From: Enterobacter sp. SA187
GTDB lineage: Bacteria; Pseudomonadota; Gammaproteobacteria; Enterobacterales; Enterobacteriaceae
Reading direction: 5' to 3'
DNA length: 64,000 nucleotides
Assembly (NCBI RefSeq): GCF_001888805.2
Contig: NZ_CP019113.1
Coordinates: 2,108,001 to 2,172,000 of the forward strand
The position numbers and the translations under genes are program-made. This document shows, one piece after another, positions 40,717 through 49,164 of the stretch; positions within the stretch are counted from its first letter, which is position 1; each line of letters begins with the position of its first letter. The notes under the pieces were generated by a model. It searched no databases. It was not told the DNA's origin and saw only the letters and a list, made by a program, of their open reading frames with translations.

Positions 40717-41937
40717 ATGTTTAAGTCTTTTTTCCCAAAGCCGGGACCATTCTTTTTGTCGGCATTTATTTGGGCGCTGATTGCCGTAATTTTCTGGCAG
40801 GCAGGCGGGGGCGACTGGCTACAACACATTGCCGGTGCGTCTGATGACGTCCCGATTGGCGCTGCGCGCTTCTGGTCGGGCGGCTATCTGGTCTTTTACG
40901 CTTACTACGCCCTCTGCGTGGGGATTTTTGCGCTGTTCTGGTATAAAGCCGCGCCGCATCGCTGGCAGAACTGGTCGATTCTGGGCACGGCACTGATCAT
41001 CTTCGTCACCTGGTTTATGGTGCAGGTGAGCGTGGCGATTAACGCCTGGTACGCGCCTTTTTACGATCTGATCCAGACCGCGCTCAGCGCGCCGCACAAA
41101 GTTACCCTGGGCCAGTTCTATCGCGAAATCGGCGTCTTCCTGGGTATCGCGCTGATCGCGGTGCTGGTGGCGGTGCTGAATAACTTCTTCGTCAGCCACT
41201 ATGTGTTCCGCTGGCGCACGGCGATGAACGAATATTACATGGCGCACTGGCAGCGTTTACGCCATATCGAAGGGGCCGCGCAGCGTGTGCAGGAAGACAC
41301 CATGCGCTTCTCCAGCACGCTGGAAGACATGGGCGTCAGTTTCCTCAACGCCATTATGAAGCTGATCGCTTTCCTGCCGATTCTGGTGACGCTGTCGGCG
41401 CACGTGCCGGAGCTCCCCATTATCGGGCATATCCCCTATGGTCTGGTGGTGGCGGCTATCCTCTGGTCGCTGGTGGGCACCGGCCTGCTGGCGGTGGTGG
41501 GTATCAAATTGCCGGGGCTGGAGTTTAAAAATCAGCGCGTGGAAGCGGCCTACCGTAAAGAGCTGGTGTATGGCGAGGACGATCCGGAGCGTGCCGATCC
41601 GCCTACCGTACGCGAGCTGTTTGCCGCGGTGCGCCGTAACTATTTCCGCCTCTATTTTCACTATATGTACTTCAATATCGCGCGTATTTTTTACCTGCAA
41701 ATCGATAACGTTTTCGGCCTTTTCCTGCTGTTCCCGTCGATTGTTGCCGGTACCATCACGCTCGGACTGATGACGCAGATCACCAACGTATTTGACCAGG
41801 TGCGCAGCTCCTTCCAGTATCTGATCAACTCCTGGACAACGCTGGTGGAACTAATGTCTATCTACAAGCGTTTGCGTACCTTCGAGCGCACCCTCGATAA
41901 CGAGGAAACCCCGGACGTTGTCACCACACTGAGCTGA
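40717..41937 (+). CDS. sbmA: SbmA peptide transporter
   Basis: 406 residues, the E. coli length, with about seven to eight membrane segments and the SbmA/BacA N-terminus (FKSFFPKPGPFFLSAFIWALIAV). SbmA is a proton-driven inner-membrane importer for microcin B17, microcin J25, bleomycin and proline-rich antimicrobial peptides. yaiW follows after 14 bases, as in E. coli. AGGAG precedes the ATG. Confidence 0.96.
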   Translation: MFKSFFPKPGPFFLSAFIWALIAVIFWQAGGGDWLQHIAGASDDVPIGAARFWSGGYLVFYAYYALCVGIFALFWYKAAPHRWQNWSILGTALIIFVTWFMVQVSVAINAWYAPFYDLIQTALSAPHKVTLGQFYREIGVFLGIALIAVLVAVLNNFFVSHYVFRWRTAMNEYYMAHWQRLRHIEGAAQRVQEDTMRFSSTLEDMGVSFLNAIMKLIAFLPILVTLSAHVPELPIIGHIPYGLVVAAILWSLVGTGLLAVVGIKLPGLEFKNQRVEAAYRKELVYGEDDPERADPPTVRELFAAVRRNYFRLYFHYMYFNIARIFYLQIDNVFGLFLLFPSIVAGTITLGLMTQITNVFDQVRSSFQYLINSWTTLVELMSIYKRLRTFERTLDNEETPDVVTTLS

Positions 41938-41951
41938 TACAGGGAAAGAGT

Positions 41952-43046
41952 ATGTCTTTGATCGCACCACGTTTTATCCCGATTCTGGCCGGTCTTATCC
42001 TCGCCGGATGTAGCACAGAGCGTGCGACGCCGCTAAAAGAGGGGGAGAAGGCGGTTGATGTGGCAGGCGTGGTGCGGGCGAAAATGCCCGCCAGCGTGAA
42101 AGATCGCGACGCATGGGCGAAGGACCTGGCAACCACCTTTGAAAGCCAGTCGCTGGCACCGACGCTGGAAAATATCTGCTCGGTGCTGGCGGTGGCGCAG
42201 CAGGAGTCTAACTATCAGGCCGATCCCCCGGTGCCGGGGCTGAGCAAAATCGCCTGGCAGGAGATCGACAAGCGCGCCGCGCGGCTGCACATTCCCTCGT
42301 TTGTTGTGCACACCGCGCTGAAAATCAACTCCACCACAGGCAAAAGCTACAGCGAGCGTCTTGATAACGTGAAGACCGAAAAGCAGCTCAGCGCGATTTT
42401 CGACGATCTTATTGACCGCGTGCCGCTGGGTCAGACGCTCTTTGGTTCGCTGAATCCGGTGCACACCGGCGGGCCGATGCAGGTGAGCATCGACTTTGCT
42501 GAAAAGCATGCCAGCGGTTACCCGTGGAAGATGGACGGCTCAGTGCGCCAGGAAGTGTTCACCCGCCGCGGCGGTCTGTGGTTCGGGACTTATCACCTGC
42601 TTAACTATCCCGCCAGTTACTCCGCGCCGCTTTACCGTTTCGCCGATTTTAATGCCGGATGGTACGCCAGCCGCAATGCCGCGTTCCAGAATGCGGTCAG
42701 CAAAGCCAGCGGCGTGAAGCTGGCGCTGGATGGCGATCTGATCCGTTACGATACGCGCGAACCGGGTAAAACCGAGCTGGCAGTGCGTAAGCTTGCGGGA
42801 AAACTGGATATGAGCGAGCGTGAAATTCGTCAGCAACTGGAGAAGGGCGACAGTCTGGCGTTTGAAAAGACCGCGCTCTATCGTGAAGTGTATCGTTTAG
42901 CAGAGCAGAAAAGCGGGAAAGCGCAGCCGAAAGAGATGTTGCCCGGCATTCAGCTGGAAAGCCCGAAAATCACCCGCAACCTGACGACCGCCTGGTTTGC
43001 TAAGCGTGTGGACGATCGTCGGGCGCGCTGCATGGGACAGAAATAA
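41952..43046 (+). CDS. yaiW: YaiW, outer-membrane lipoprotein
   Basis: 364 residues, the E. coli length. The lipobox LAGC (Cys20) follows a short signal peptide, and the body is the DUF1615 domain (NICSVLAVAQQESNYQADPPVPGLSKIAWQEID, then RGGLWFGTYHLL). YaiW is a surface-exposed lipoprotein that assists uptake of the peptide Bac7 together with SbmA. It is second gene of the sbmA-yaiW operon and convergent with yaiY. Confidence 0.95.
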   Translation: MSLIAPRFIPILAGLILAGCSTERATPLKEGEKAVDVAGVVRAKMPASVKDRDAWAKDLATTFESQSLAPTLENICSVLAVAQQESNYQADPPVPGLSKIAWQEIDKRAARLHIPSFVVHTALKINSTTGKSYSERLDNVKTEKQLSAIFDDLIDRVPLGQTLFGSLNPVHTGGPMQVSIDFAEKHASGYPWKMDGSVRQEVFTRRGGLWFGTYHLLNYPASYSAPLYRFADFNAGWYASRNAAFQNAVSKASGVKLALDGDLIRYDTREPGKTELAVRKLAGKLDMSEREIRQQLEKGDSLAFEKTALYREVYRLAEQKSGKAQPKEMLPGIQLESPKITRNLTTAWFAKRVDDRRARCMGQK

Positions 43047-43051
43047 AAGGC

Positions 43052-43360
43052 TTAGTCGTAACGCCGCCAGCGCAGCAGCAGGGCAATGACGCCAAGAATG
43101 GCGCTACCGATGAGGAAGGGGACCAGACCAAAAATGGTCCCTACGCCCAGCCCCATTTCAACGTGCGGCCGGTTTACATCCTGCATCTGCATCAGATGTT
43201 CAAACACGCCAGGCGCATGCACCAGCAGGTTTAACAGTTGCGCACCGGCCCAGAAGCAGAGCAGTACAAATACGGCATACGCAATGTTACCCGGGGTGGA
43301 GGCGTCACGCTTTTTTCCTTTCCGATCCGAAAAGGGTTTCGACAAAGTAAAGTCTGCCAT
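43052..43360 (-). CDS. yaiY: YaiY, DUF2755 inner-membrane protein
   Basis: 102 residues, two predicted membrane helices (NIAYAVFVLLCFWAGAQLLNLL and IFGLVPFLIGSAILGVIALLL) with a basic N-terminus. The sequence and place next to yaiW identify it as YaiY, whose function is unknown. GGAGG is five bases before the ATG. Confidence 0.9.
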   Translation of the reverse strand: MADFTLSKPFSDRKGKKRDASTPGNIAYAVFVLLCFWAGAQLLNLLVHAPGVFEHLMQMQDVNRPHVEMGLGVGTIFGLVPFLIGSAILGVIALLLRWRRYD

Positions 43361-43615
43361 ATCGACCTCCGCTACTCATGATGAACGTCGGCTAAAAGCC
43401 GGTGATACTGAGTTTATTTTGACAGGACATCGTGATTGTCAATATCAGATTGGTGACAAATTGCACCGTAACGCGGGGAAGAATAATCAATTTTTGCTGA
43501 CACTCACATTTTTGTAACATATATATTTATTCATTAACATTTAAGATTTTCCGCATGCCGCACAGACGTGCAGGCGCAAATATGCGAGGATATTTTTTTA
43601 GCCTGCGGAGTTGTT

Positions 43616-43840
43616 ATGAAACTGCCTGAGAAAATTCGCCGTGACTGGCATTATTATGCGTTTGCCATTGGTTTGATCTTCATTCTTAACGGCGTGGTGG
43701 GACTACTGGGATTTGAGGCGCAGGGCTGGCAGACGTATGCCGTCGGGCTGGTGACCTGGGTGATCAGCTTCTGGCTGGCGGGGCTGATTATTCGCCGCCG
43801 CCCCGCAGAAGACGAGACGGCGGCGAAAACGCCGGATTAA
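43616..43840 (+). CDS. yaiZ: YaiZ, DUF2754 small inner-membrane protein
   Basis: 74 residues with two membrane helices (WHYYAFAIGLIFILNGVVGLLG and TYAVGLVTWVISFWLAGLII) and a charged tail. ATG 43616 has CGGAG eight bases upstream; a start 16 codons earlier is unconserved. The last four bases overlap tail-to-tail with the ddlA stop. Function unknown. Confidence 0.88.
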   Translation: MKLPEKIRRDWHYYAFAIGLIFILNGVVGLLGFEAQGWQTYAVGLVTWVISFWLAGLIIRRRPAEDETAAKTPD

Positions 43841-44934
43841 TTCATGGTGCTTTTCAGCGCGCTGTCGGCCTGATGGCGCGCTAACGCCAGATCGATCAGA
43901 CGGCTAATCAGCTCCGTATAACCGATACCGCTTGCCTGCCACAGCTTGGGATACATACTGATATTGGTGAATCCTGGCAGCGTGTTGATTTCATTAATAA
44001 TTACGTCATTATCAGCCGTGAGAAACACGTCCACGCGCGCCATCCCGGCGCAGCCCAGCGTCTGATATGCCTGTACCGCAATATTACGGATCGCGTCATT
44101 GACCGCCGGATCGATATCCGCCGGGACCACCACCCGCGCGCCGTTATCATCAATGTACTTGGTATCGTAAGCGTAAAACTCACTGTTAAGCACGATTTCG
44201 CCGCAGGTGCTGGCTTCAGGCTCGTCGTTACCCAGCACGGCGCATTCGATTTCGCGACCGACAATGCCTTTTTCCACCACGACTTTATGATCGAATTCGA
44301 AGGCCAGACGCACCGCCGCCTCATACTGCGCTTCAGTGGTCACTTTACTGACGCCAACGGACGACCCCTGGTTTGCCGGTTTAACAAACAGCGGCAGGCC
44401 GAGCGTCGAGGTCATCTCAGCGAAAGAATAGCGCTGGCGGTTTGCCCGCGTCAGGGTGATAAAGGGGGCGATATTCAGTCCGGCATCGCGCAGCAAGCGC
44501 TTGGTGACGTCTTTATCCATACAGGCGGCGGATCCGAGCACGTCTGAGCCGACAAACGGCAGGTTAGCCATGCGCAGCATACCCTGCAAAGAACCGTCTT
44601 CCCCCAGCGTGCCGTGCACAATCGGGAAAATCACGTCAATGTGCGGCAGCGGCTCGCCATTGTCGGCGTTAATCAGCGGCTGTTCCGCCTGGCCTGGGAT
44701 CTGCGCCAGGCGGGTTGCGGAAGGATTGAGCGCAATGCGCGCCGGATCATGGGCATTCAGCAGGTAATTTTCTGCATCATTAACGTGCCACTGTCCCTGC
44801 TTATCAATACCCAGTAACACCACCTCGAAGCGGTTTTTGTCCATCGCTTCCACGATGTTTTTCGCCGACTGCAATGAGACTTCATGCTCCGCCGATTTAC
44901 CGCCAAACACCACGCCTACCCGCAACTTCTTCAT
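43837..44934 (-). CDS. ddlA: D-alanine--D-alanine ligase A
   Basis: 365 residues, one more than E. coli DdlA and very similar throughout. It joins two D-alanines with ATP for peptidoglycan precursors. The N-terminus has VVFGGKSAEHEVSLQSA; the ATP-grasp body has FVKPANQGSSVGVSK, and the metal site is VINEINTLPGFT. ATG 44934 (MKKLRV) is chosen because it aligns with E. coli; an ATG four codons upstream is not conserved. Confidence 0.96.
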   Translation of the reverse strand: MKKLRVGVVFGGKSAEHEVSLQSAKNIVEAMDKNRFEVVLLGIDKQGQWHVNDAENYLLNAHDPARIALNPSATRLAQIPGQAEQPLINADNGEPLPHIDVIFPIVHGTLGEDGSLQGMLRMANLPFVGSDVLGSAACMDKDVTKRLLRDAGLNIAPFITLTRANRQRYSFAEMTSTLGLPLFVKPANQGSSVGVSKVTTEAQYEAAVRLAFEFDHKVVVEKGIVGREIECAVLGNDEPEASTCGEIVLNSEFYAYDTKYIDDNGARVVVPADIDPAVNDAIRNIAVQAYQTLGCAGMARVDVFLTADNDVIINEINTLPGFTNISMYPKLWQASGIGYTELISRLIDLALARHQADSALKSTMN

Positions 44935-45040
44935 CACCACATCCACTCATTAACGTCATGAAAGTCTCTACCTTACCACGTCAAAACGGCGGATTCCCGG
45001 CCTTCTGATATAATGTTTCTTCAGCCTGAAAGGAGAACGC

Positions 45041-45724
45041 GTGAAAGGAAAAAGCCTGATTGTTGTCGCGGTTCTTTTGGGGGCGGGCGTGATGGCGTAT
45101 CGCCATCTGCCCTCCTGGTATAACCCCTTTACGCCGCTGCGCTTAAGCGATCCGCCCGGCGTCATTACCCAGTTTAAGCTGCGACGCTTGCCGCCTGAGC
45201 AGTGCGCCGCCTTGCTGGCAGAGGCCAATCAGCAGGGGCTGATCACCACGCGGTCGGTCGCCAAAACCACCGGCAGCTGTCCGCTCACCAACGCGGTGCG
45301 GGTGCGCGATTTTGGCCCGGTAAAGCTCAGCAGCAGTTTTCTGGCCTCATGTCCGCTTGCGTTAAGCTCGGCGCTGTTTGTCGATCAACAGGCGCGTCCT
45401 TTGACGCAGCAGTTTATGGGTAGCGCGCTGGTGCGCATCGACCATTTCGGCAGCTATGCCTGCCGTAATATTTATCACCGCGAGAACGCGCGCCTGAGCG
45501 AACACGCCACGGCGGATGCGCTGGATATCAGCGGGTTTCGTCTCGCCTCCGGTCAGCAAGTCAGCGTACTGCGTGGCTGGAAAGTGGATAAAACCCAGCC
45601 CTGGCTTCAGGCGATGCTCAGTGCCAGCTGCGACTATTACGGCAACGGGCTGGGCCCGGAGTACAATGCGGCCCACGCAAATCATTTTCACCTTGGCATG
45701 CGCGGCTACGGCCTGTGCCGCTAA
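45041..45724 (+). CDS. Extensin-like C-terminal domain protein (putative cell-wall hydrolase fold)
   Basis: 227 residues with an N-terminal membrane anchor or signal (about 4-22) and an extensin_C domain. Its metal-site-like residues are in SEHATADALDISGF and HANHFHLGMRG, the H-x-x-x-x-x-x-D and H-x-H pattern shared with zinc DD-peptidases of the MD clan. Bacterial members are suspected peptidoglycan enzymes; none is well described. Starts at GTG 45041 with AAGGAG upstream. Divergent from ddlA, which makes cell-wall work plausible. Not present at this place in E. coli. Confidence 0.78.
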   Translation: MKGKSLIVVAVLLGAGVMAYRHLPSWYNPFTPLRLSDPPGVITQFKLRRLPPEQCAALLAEANQQGLITTRSVAKTTGSCPLTNAVRVRDFGPVKLSSSFLASCPLALSSALFVDQQARPLTQQFMGSALVRIDHFGSYACRNIYHRENARLSEHATADALDISGFRLASGQQVSVLRGWKVDKTQPWLQAMLSASCDYYGNGLGPEYNAAHANHFHLGMRGYGLCR

Positions 45725-45755
45725 TGGGTGATCTACACAAGAAAGACAACCTGTT

Positions 45756-46961
45756 ATGGAAGCCTGGAAAGTAAATCTTATCTCCGTCTGGTTCGGCTGT
45801 TTTTTCACCGGCCTGGCGATCAGTCAGATCCTGCCTTTTCTGCCGCTATATGTGGCGCAGCTCGGCGTCACTTCACATGAAGCGCTGTCAATGTGGTCGG
45901 GGCTGACCTTCAGCATTACCTTTCTGGTGTCGGCCATTGTTTCGCCGATGTGGGGCAGCCTCGCGGATCGCAAGGGCCGCAAGCTGATGCTGCTGCGCGC
46001 CTCGCTGGGCATGGCCATCGCCATTCTGTTGCAGGCCTTTGCCACTAACGTCTGGCAGCTCCTGTTGCTGCGCGGCATCATGGGGCTGACCTCCGGCTAC
46101 ATTCCCAACGCGATGGCGCTGGTCGCCTCGCAGGTGCCCCGCGAGCGCAGCGGCTGGGCGCTCAGCACCCTGTCCACGGCGCAAATCAGCGGCGTGATCG
46201 GCGGCCCGTTGATGGGCGGCTTTCTGGCGGATCATGTTGGTCTGCGGGCGGTATTTTTCATTACCGCTATCCTGCTGGTGGTCAGTTTTCTGGTCACGCT
46301 GTTCCTGATCAAAGAAGGCGTACGGCCGAAAATCAGCAAAGCGCAGCGTTTGTCCGGCAAAGCGGTATTTGCCTCGCTGCCTTATCCGCGGCTGGTGATC
46401 AGCCTGTTCGTCACGACCATGGTCATCCAGTTGTGTAATGGATCCGTGGGGCCGGTGCTGGCGCTGTTTATTCAGTCGCTGTCGCCGGACAGCACTAATA
46501 TTGCCTTTCTTAGCGGTATGATCGCCGCCATTCCGGGCGTATCGGCGCTGATCTCCGCGCCCCGGCTCGGTAAGCTTGGCGATCGCATCGGTACCGCCCG
46601 CATTCTGATGGCGACGCTCATCTGCGCCGTCGGGCTGTTCTTCGCTATGTCTTTTGTCACCTCACCGCTGCAATTAGGCATCCTGCGTTTTCTGCTTGGC
46701 TTTGTGGATGGCGCCATGCTGCCGGCAGTGCAGACGTTGCTGCTAAAATACTCCAGCGATCAGGTCACCGGACGCATTTTCGGCTACAACCAGTCGTTTA
46801 TGTATCTGGGCAACGTCGCCGGTCCGCTGATGGGCGCGACCGTCTCCGCGATGGCCGGATTCCGCTGGGTGTTCGCCGCTACAGCCGTAGTGGTTTTGCT
46901 TAACGTCTGGCAACTGGCGGCAGAACTCAGGCGCACCCGCCTTCGCATTGATAAAAAATAA
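45756..46961 (+). CDS. MdtG-like major-facilitator drug efflux protein
   Basis: 401 residues, 12 membrane segments. It is similar over its length to E. coli MdtG: WFGCFFTGLAISQILPFLPLY, then GSLADRKGRKLMLLRASLGM (MFS motif A), and GRIFGYNQSFMYLGNVAGPLMG. It differs at many sites and mdtG maps elsewhere in E. coli, so this is treated as a paralogue and not given the symbol. It exports small hydrophobic compounds by proton antiport. It starts 31 bases after the extensin-like gene on the same strand, so the two are probably co-transcribed. Confidence 0.82.
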   Translation: MEAWKVNLISVWFGCFFTGLAISQILPFLPLYVAQLGVTSHEALSMWSGLTFSITFLVSAIVSPMWGSLADRKGRKLMLLRASLGMAIAILLQAFATNVWQLLLLRGIMGLTSGYIPNAMALVASQVPRERSGWALSTLSTAQISGVIGGPLMGGFLADHVGLRAVFFITAILLVVSFLVTLFLIKEGVRPKISKAQRLSGKAVFASLPYPRLVISLFVTTMVIQLCNGSVGPVLALFIQSLSPDSTNIAFLSGMIAAIPGVSALISAPRLGKLGDRIGTARILMATLICAVGLFFAMSFVTSPLQLGILRFLLGFVDGAMLPAVQTLLLKYSSDQVTGRIFGYNQSFMYLGNVAGPLMGATVSAMAGFRWVFAATAVVVLLNVWQLAAELRRTRLRIDKK

Positions 46962-46986
46962 GTAAGCAGACTTAAACTATTATTTA

Positions 46987-47005
46987 ACGGAGCTTAATGC
47001 TCCGT
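46987..47005 (+). terminator. Hairpin terminator after the MdtG-like gene
   Basis: ACGGAGC / GCTCCGT stem with a five-base loop, followed after a short gap by a T-rich stretch (TGTTGTTTTG). Confidence 0.6.
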
Positions 47006-47186
47006 CAGTCTGTTGTTTTGCCTGCACACTTTGGCCAGCATTGCTGTATTTACAGCCCGGCAAAGCCAAAATAATTCGCGGTCATAAAAAAGCATTAATC
47101 ATTTGAAAAAAATAATACCTGAAGCTACTTTGCAATTATCAGATCTGGTGCTAACGTCAGCGAAAATCACATAAGGAAATAGCGCT

Positions 47187-47447
47187 ATGAAAAACCTCAT
47201 CGCAGAGTTGTTGGTTAAGCTTGCTGAAAAGGAGGAAGAGTCTAAGGAGCTGGTCGCGCAGGTCGAGGCGCTGGAAATTGTGGTGACGGCACTGCTGCGC
47301 CACATGGCCGCGCCGGAACAGAATGCGCTGATCCAGAGTATCGAAGGCGCGCTGGAAGCGGCCCGCCCGGATGCCGAGGTCTCGGAAAAGGATTCTGAAC
47401 TGTTGCAGCAATACGTAAAAAAGCTTCTCAGGCATCCCCGCAGTTAA
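47187..47447 (+). CDS. iraP: IraP, anti-adaptor stabilising RpoS
   Basis: 86 residues, the E. coli length, mostly helical with an N-terminal coiled coil (LIAELLVKLAEKEEESKELVAQVEALE). IraP binds the adaptor RssB and blocks RpoS delivery to ClpXP, mainly in phosphate starvation through ppGpp. AGGA lies 10 bases before the ATG. It occupies its standard place after ddlA except for the inserted extensin-like and MdtG-like genes. Confidence 0.93.
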   Translation: MKNLIAELLVKLAEKEEESKELVAQVEALEIVVTALLRHMAAPEQNALIQSIEGALEAARPDAEVSEKDSELLQQYVKKLLRHPRS

Positions 47448-47534
47448 ATTACTGAATGGGAATGCCAGCGATCGCGCTTTTTATTTCTTTTATTGCCCTG
47501 CCTGTCTTTGCTGGCAGAAAATAGTCTACAACCC

Positions 47535-47589
47535 CCCTCCGTTCATTTGCCGCCTGATTGCGCAAATGAACGGAGGGTGGTTTTTTTTT
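47535..47589 (+). terminator. Very strong Rho-independent terminator between iraP and psiF
   Basis: Sixteen perfectly paired bases: CCCTCCGTTCATTTGC (47535-47550) with GCAAATGAACGGAGGG (47562-47577), an 11-base loop, then TGG and nine T residues. It ends transcription only 46 bases before the psiF start. Confidence 0.92.
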
Positions 47590-47635
47590 CGTAACGCGCC
47601 ATGCTTAAAGAGAAACTTGTTCTGAGGATGGTGAT

Positions 47636-47950
47636 ATGAAAATAACATTCCTGGTAACCCTGCTGTTTGGCATGCTTTTTATGATGGCAGTCAGCGCGGC
47701 TGAAAAAGATCTGACGCCGCAACAGCAACGTATGACCATTTGTAATCAACAGGCCACCGCGTAGACGTTGAAAGGCGACGCCCGCAAAAGTTATATGAGC
47801 GATTGCCTGAAAAATACTAAAGTAGAGCCGGGCCAGAAAAGTCTTTCCCCCCAGCAGCAAAAAATGCGCGAATGTAATTCTCAGGCGACCCAGCAATCGC
47901 TGAAAGGCGAGGATCGCAGTAAGTTTATGAGCGCCTGCCTTAAAAAATAA
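47636..47950 (+). pseudogene. psiF: psiF, broken by an in-frame amber codon
   Basis: The frame from ATG 47636 to TAA 47948 would give 104 residues closely matching E. coli PsiF: signal peptide, two repeats of LTPQQQRM / LSPQQQKM type, and C-terminal SKFMSACLKK. Codon 43 is TAG (47762-47764), where E. coli has a Gln codon, so a single C-to-T change would explain it. A 41-codon fragment would remain, with the signal peptide and part of repeat one. phoA, which precedes psiF in E. coli, is absent, and a strong terminator lies just upstream, so expression may already have been lost. A sequencing error cannot be excluded. Confidence 0.85.
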
Positions 47951-48022
47951 CGCTGATACAAACGGGTGACGCTGCGCGGCGGCTCACCCGAAATTTCATA
48001 CTTACCCGTCGGGTCACCTGCC

Positions 48023-48028
48023 TATAAT
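48023..48028 (+). promoter_or_regulatory. Consensus -10 element of dgcC
   Basis: TATAAT, 19 bases before the dgcC ATG, implying a very short leader. No good -35 match was seen, in keeping with activator dependence; dgcC (adrA) is a CsgD target in E. coli and Salmonella. Confidence 0.45.
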
Positions 48029-48046
48029 TTTTGGAAATGTTTCAGA

Positions 48047-49162
48047 ATGTTCCCAAAAATTATGAATGATAACAATTTTTATACTTCTGCGCCGTCGCGT
48101 CCTGACGGCGACAGCTTGCACAGTCAGGACGAACTTTACCGGGCCGGGCAGCAGTTTGTCCGCCGCGCCAGGATGCCGCGCGTGGCGGGTGTGGGTGGCC
48201 TCTATTTCCCGCTGGCAGGCGTTATGGTGACGCAGTCCCTCCCCGGGGGCTGGTGGATGGCGTTGCTGTGCTGGGCGTTTATCTGGCCGCATTTTGCCTG
48301 GCAAAGGGCAGTGCGTGCCAGCGAGCCGAAGCGTGCGGAACTGGCCAACCTGAAGACGGATGCCATTCTTGCCGGTATGTGGATCGCCATTATTGGCGTG
48401 AACGTCATGCCTACTGCGGCGCTGGTGATGATGATCGGCGTGAATTTAATGGGCGCAGGTGGACCGAAATTATGCGGCATGGGGTTAGTTCTGCTGCTGG
48501 TAACCTGTCTGGTCACGCTGCAAATCACCGGTATTGCCGTGGTGCTGACCAGTACGCCGCTGGAAGGGTGGTTGTCGATCCCCTTTCTGGTGATCTATCC
48601 GATGCTGTTCGCGTGGGGGAGTTACAAAACGGCGAACCGGCTCGCCGCGCAGAAACGTCGTCTGAAGGTGATGAGCACCCGCGATGGCATGACCGGCGTT
48701 TACAACCGCCGCTACTGGGAGATCCTGCTGCGTAACGAATACGATAATTGTCGCCGCCACCAGTTGGCTTCCACGGTACTGCTTATCGACCTCGACCATT
48801 TCAAAATCATCAATGACACCTGCGGCCATGACATTGGCGATGAAGCCATCATTGCTCTGACGCACCATCTGCAAATGAGTCTGCGCGGCGGCGATGTGAT
48901 TGGGCGCTTTGGCGGCGATGAATTCGCGGTGATCATGAACGGCACCAGCCCGGAAAGCGCCGCTGCCGCCATGAGTCGCGTCCATGCCAGGCTTGCGACC
49001 TTCCGCCTGACCTCCGCTCCGCACGTCACCCTGCACATCAGCGTGGGCGTTGCGCCCTTAACCGCCGATATGCTGCACTACCGCGAATGGCTAAAGGCCG
49101 CTGATATGGCGCTGTACAAAGCCAAAAACGCCGGACGCAACCGTACCGAAATCGCCGCCTGA
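48047..49162 (+). CDS. dgcC: Diguanylate cyclase DgcC (AdrA)
   Basis: 371 residues, same as E. coli AdrA. An N-terminal MASE2 membrane module (about 35-190, with RMPRVAGVGGLYFPLAGVMV and NVMPTAALVMMIGVNLMGAGGPK) precedes a GGDEF domain. The active site is FGGDEF, with an intact inhibitory R-x-x-D five residues before it (RGGD). It makes c-di-GMP that activates cellulose synthase in CsgD-controlled biofilm. ATG 48047 gives the conserved N-terminus MFPKIMND; upstream in-frame codons are not conserved. Convergent with proC. Confidence 0.96.
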   Translation: MFPKIMNDNNFYTSAPSRPDGDSLHSQDELYRAGQQFVRRARMPRVAGVGGLYFPLAGVMVTQSLPGGWWMALLCWAFIWPHFAWQRAVRASEPKRAELANLKTDAILAGMWIAIIGVNVMPTAALVMMIGVNLMGAGGPKLCGMGLVLLLVTCLVTLQITGIAVVLTSTPLEGWLSIPFLVIYPMLFAWGSYKTANRLAAQKRRLKVMSTRDGMTGVYNRRYWEILLRNEYDNCRRHQLASTVLLIDLDHFKIINDTCGHDIGDEAIIALTHHLQMSLRGGDVIGRFGGDEFAVIMNGTSPESAAAAMSRVHARLATFRLTSAPHVTLHISVGVAPLTADMLHYREWLKAADMALYKAKNAGRNRTEIAA

Positions 49163-49164
49163 AC

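Noticed and set aside
47636..47950. Two separate small genes in place of psiF
   Set aside because: The residues before and after the TAG together match one PsiF protein, so a single broken gene is the simpler reading.
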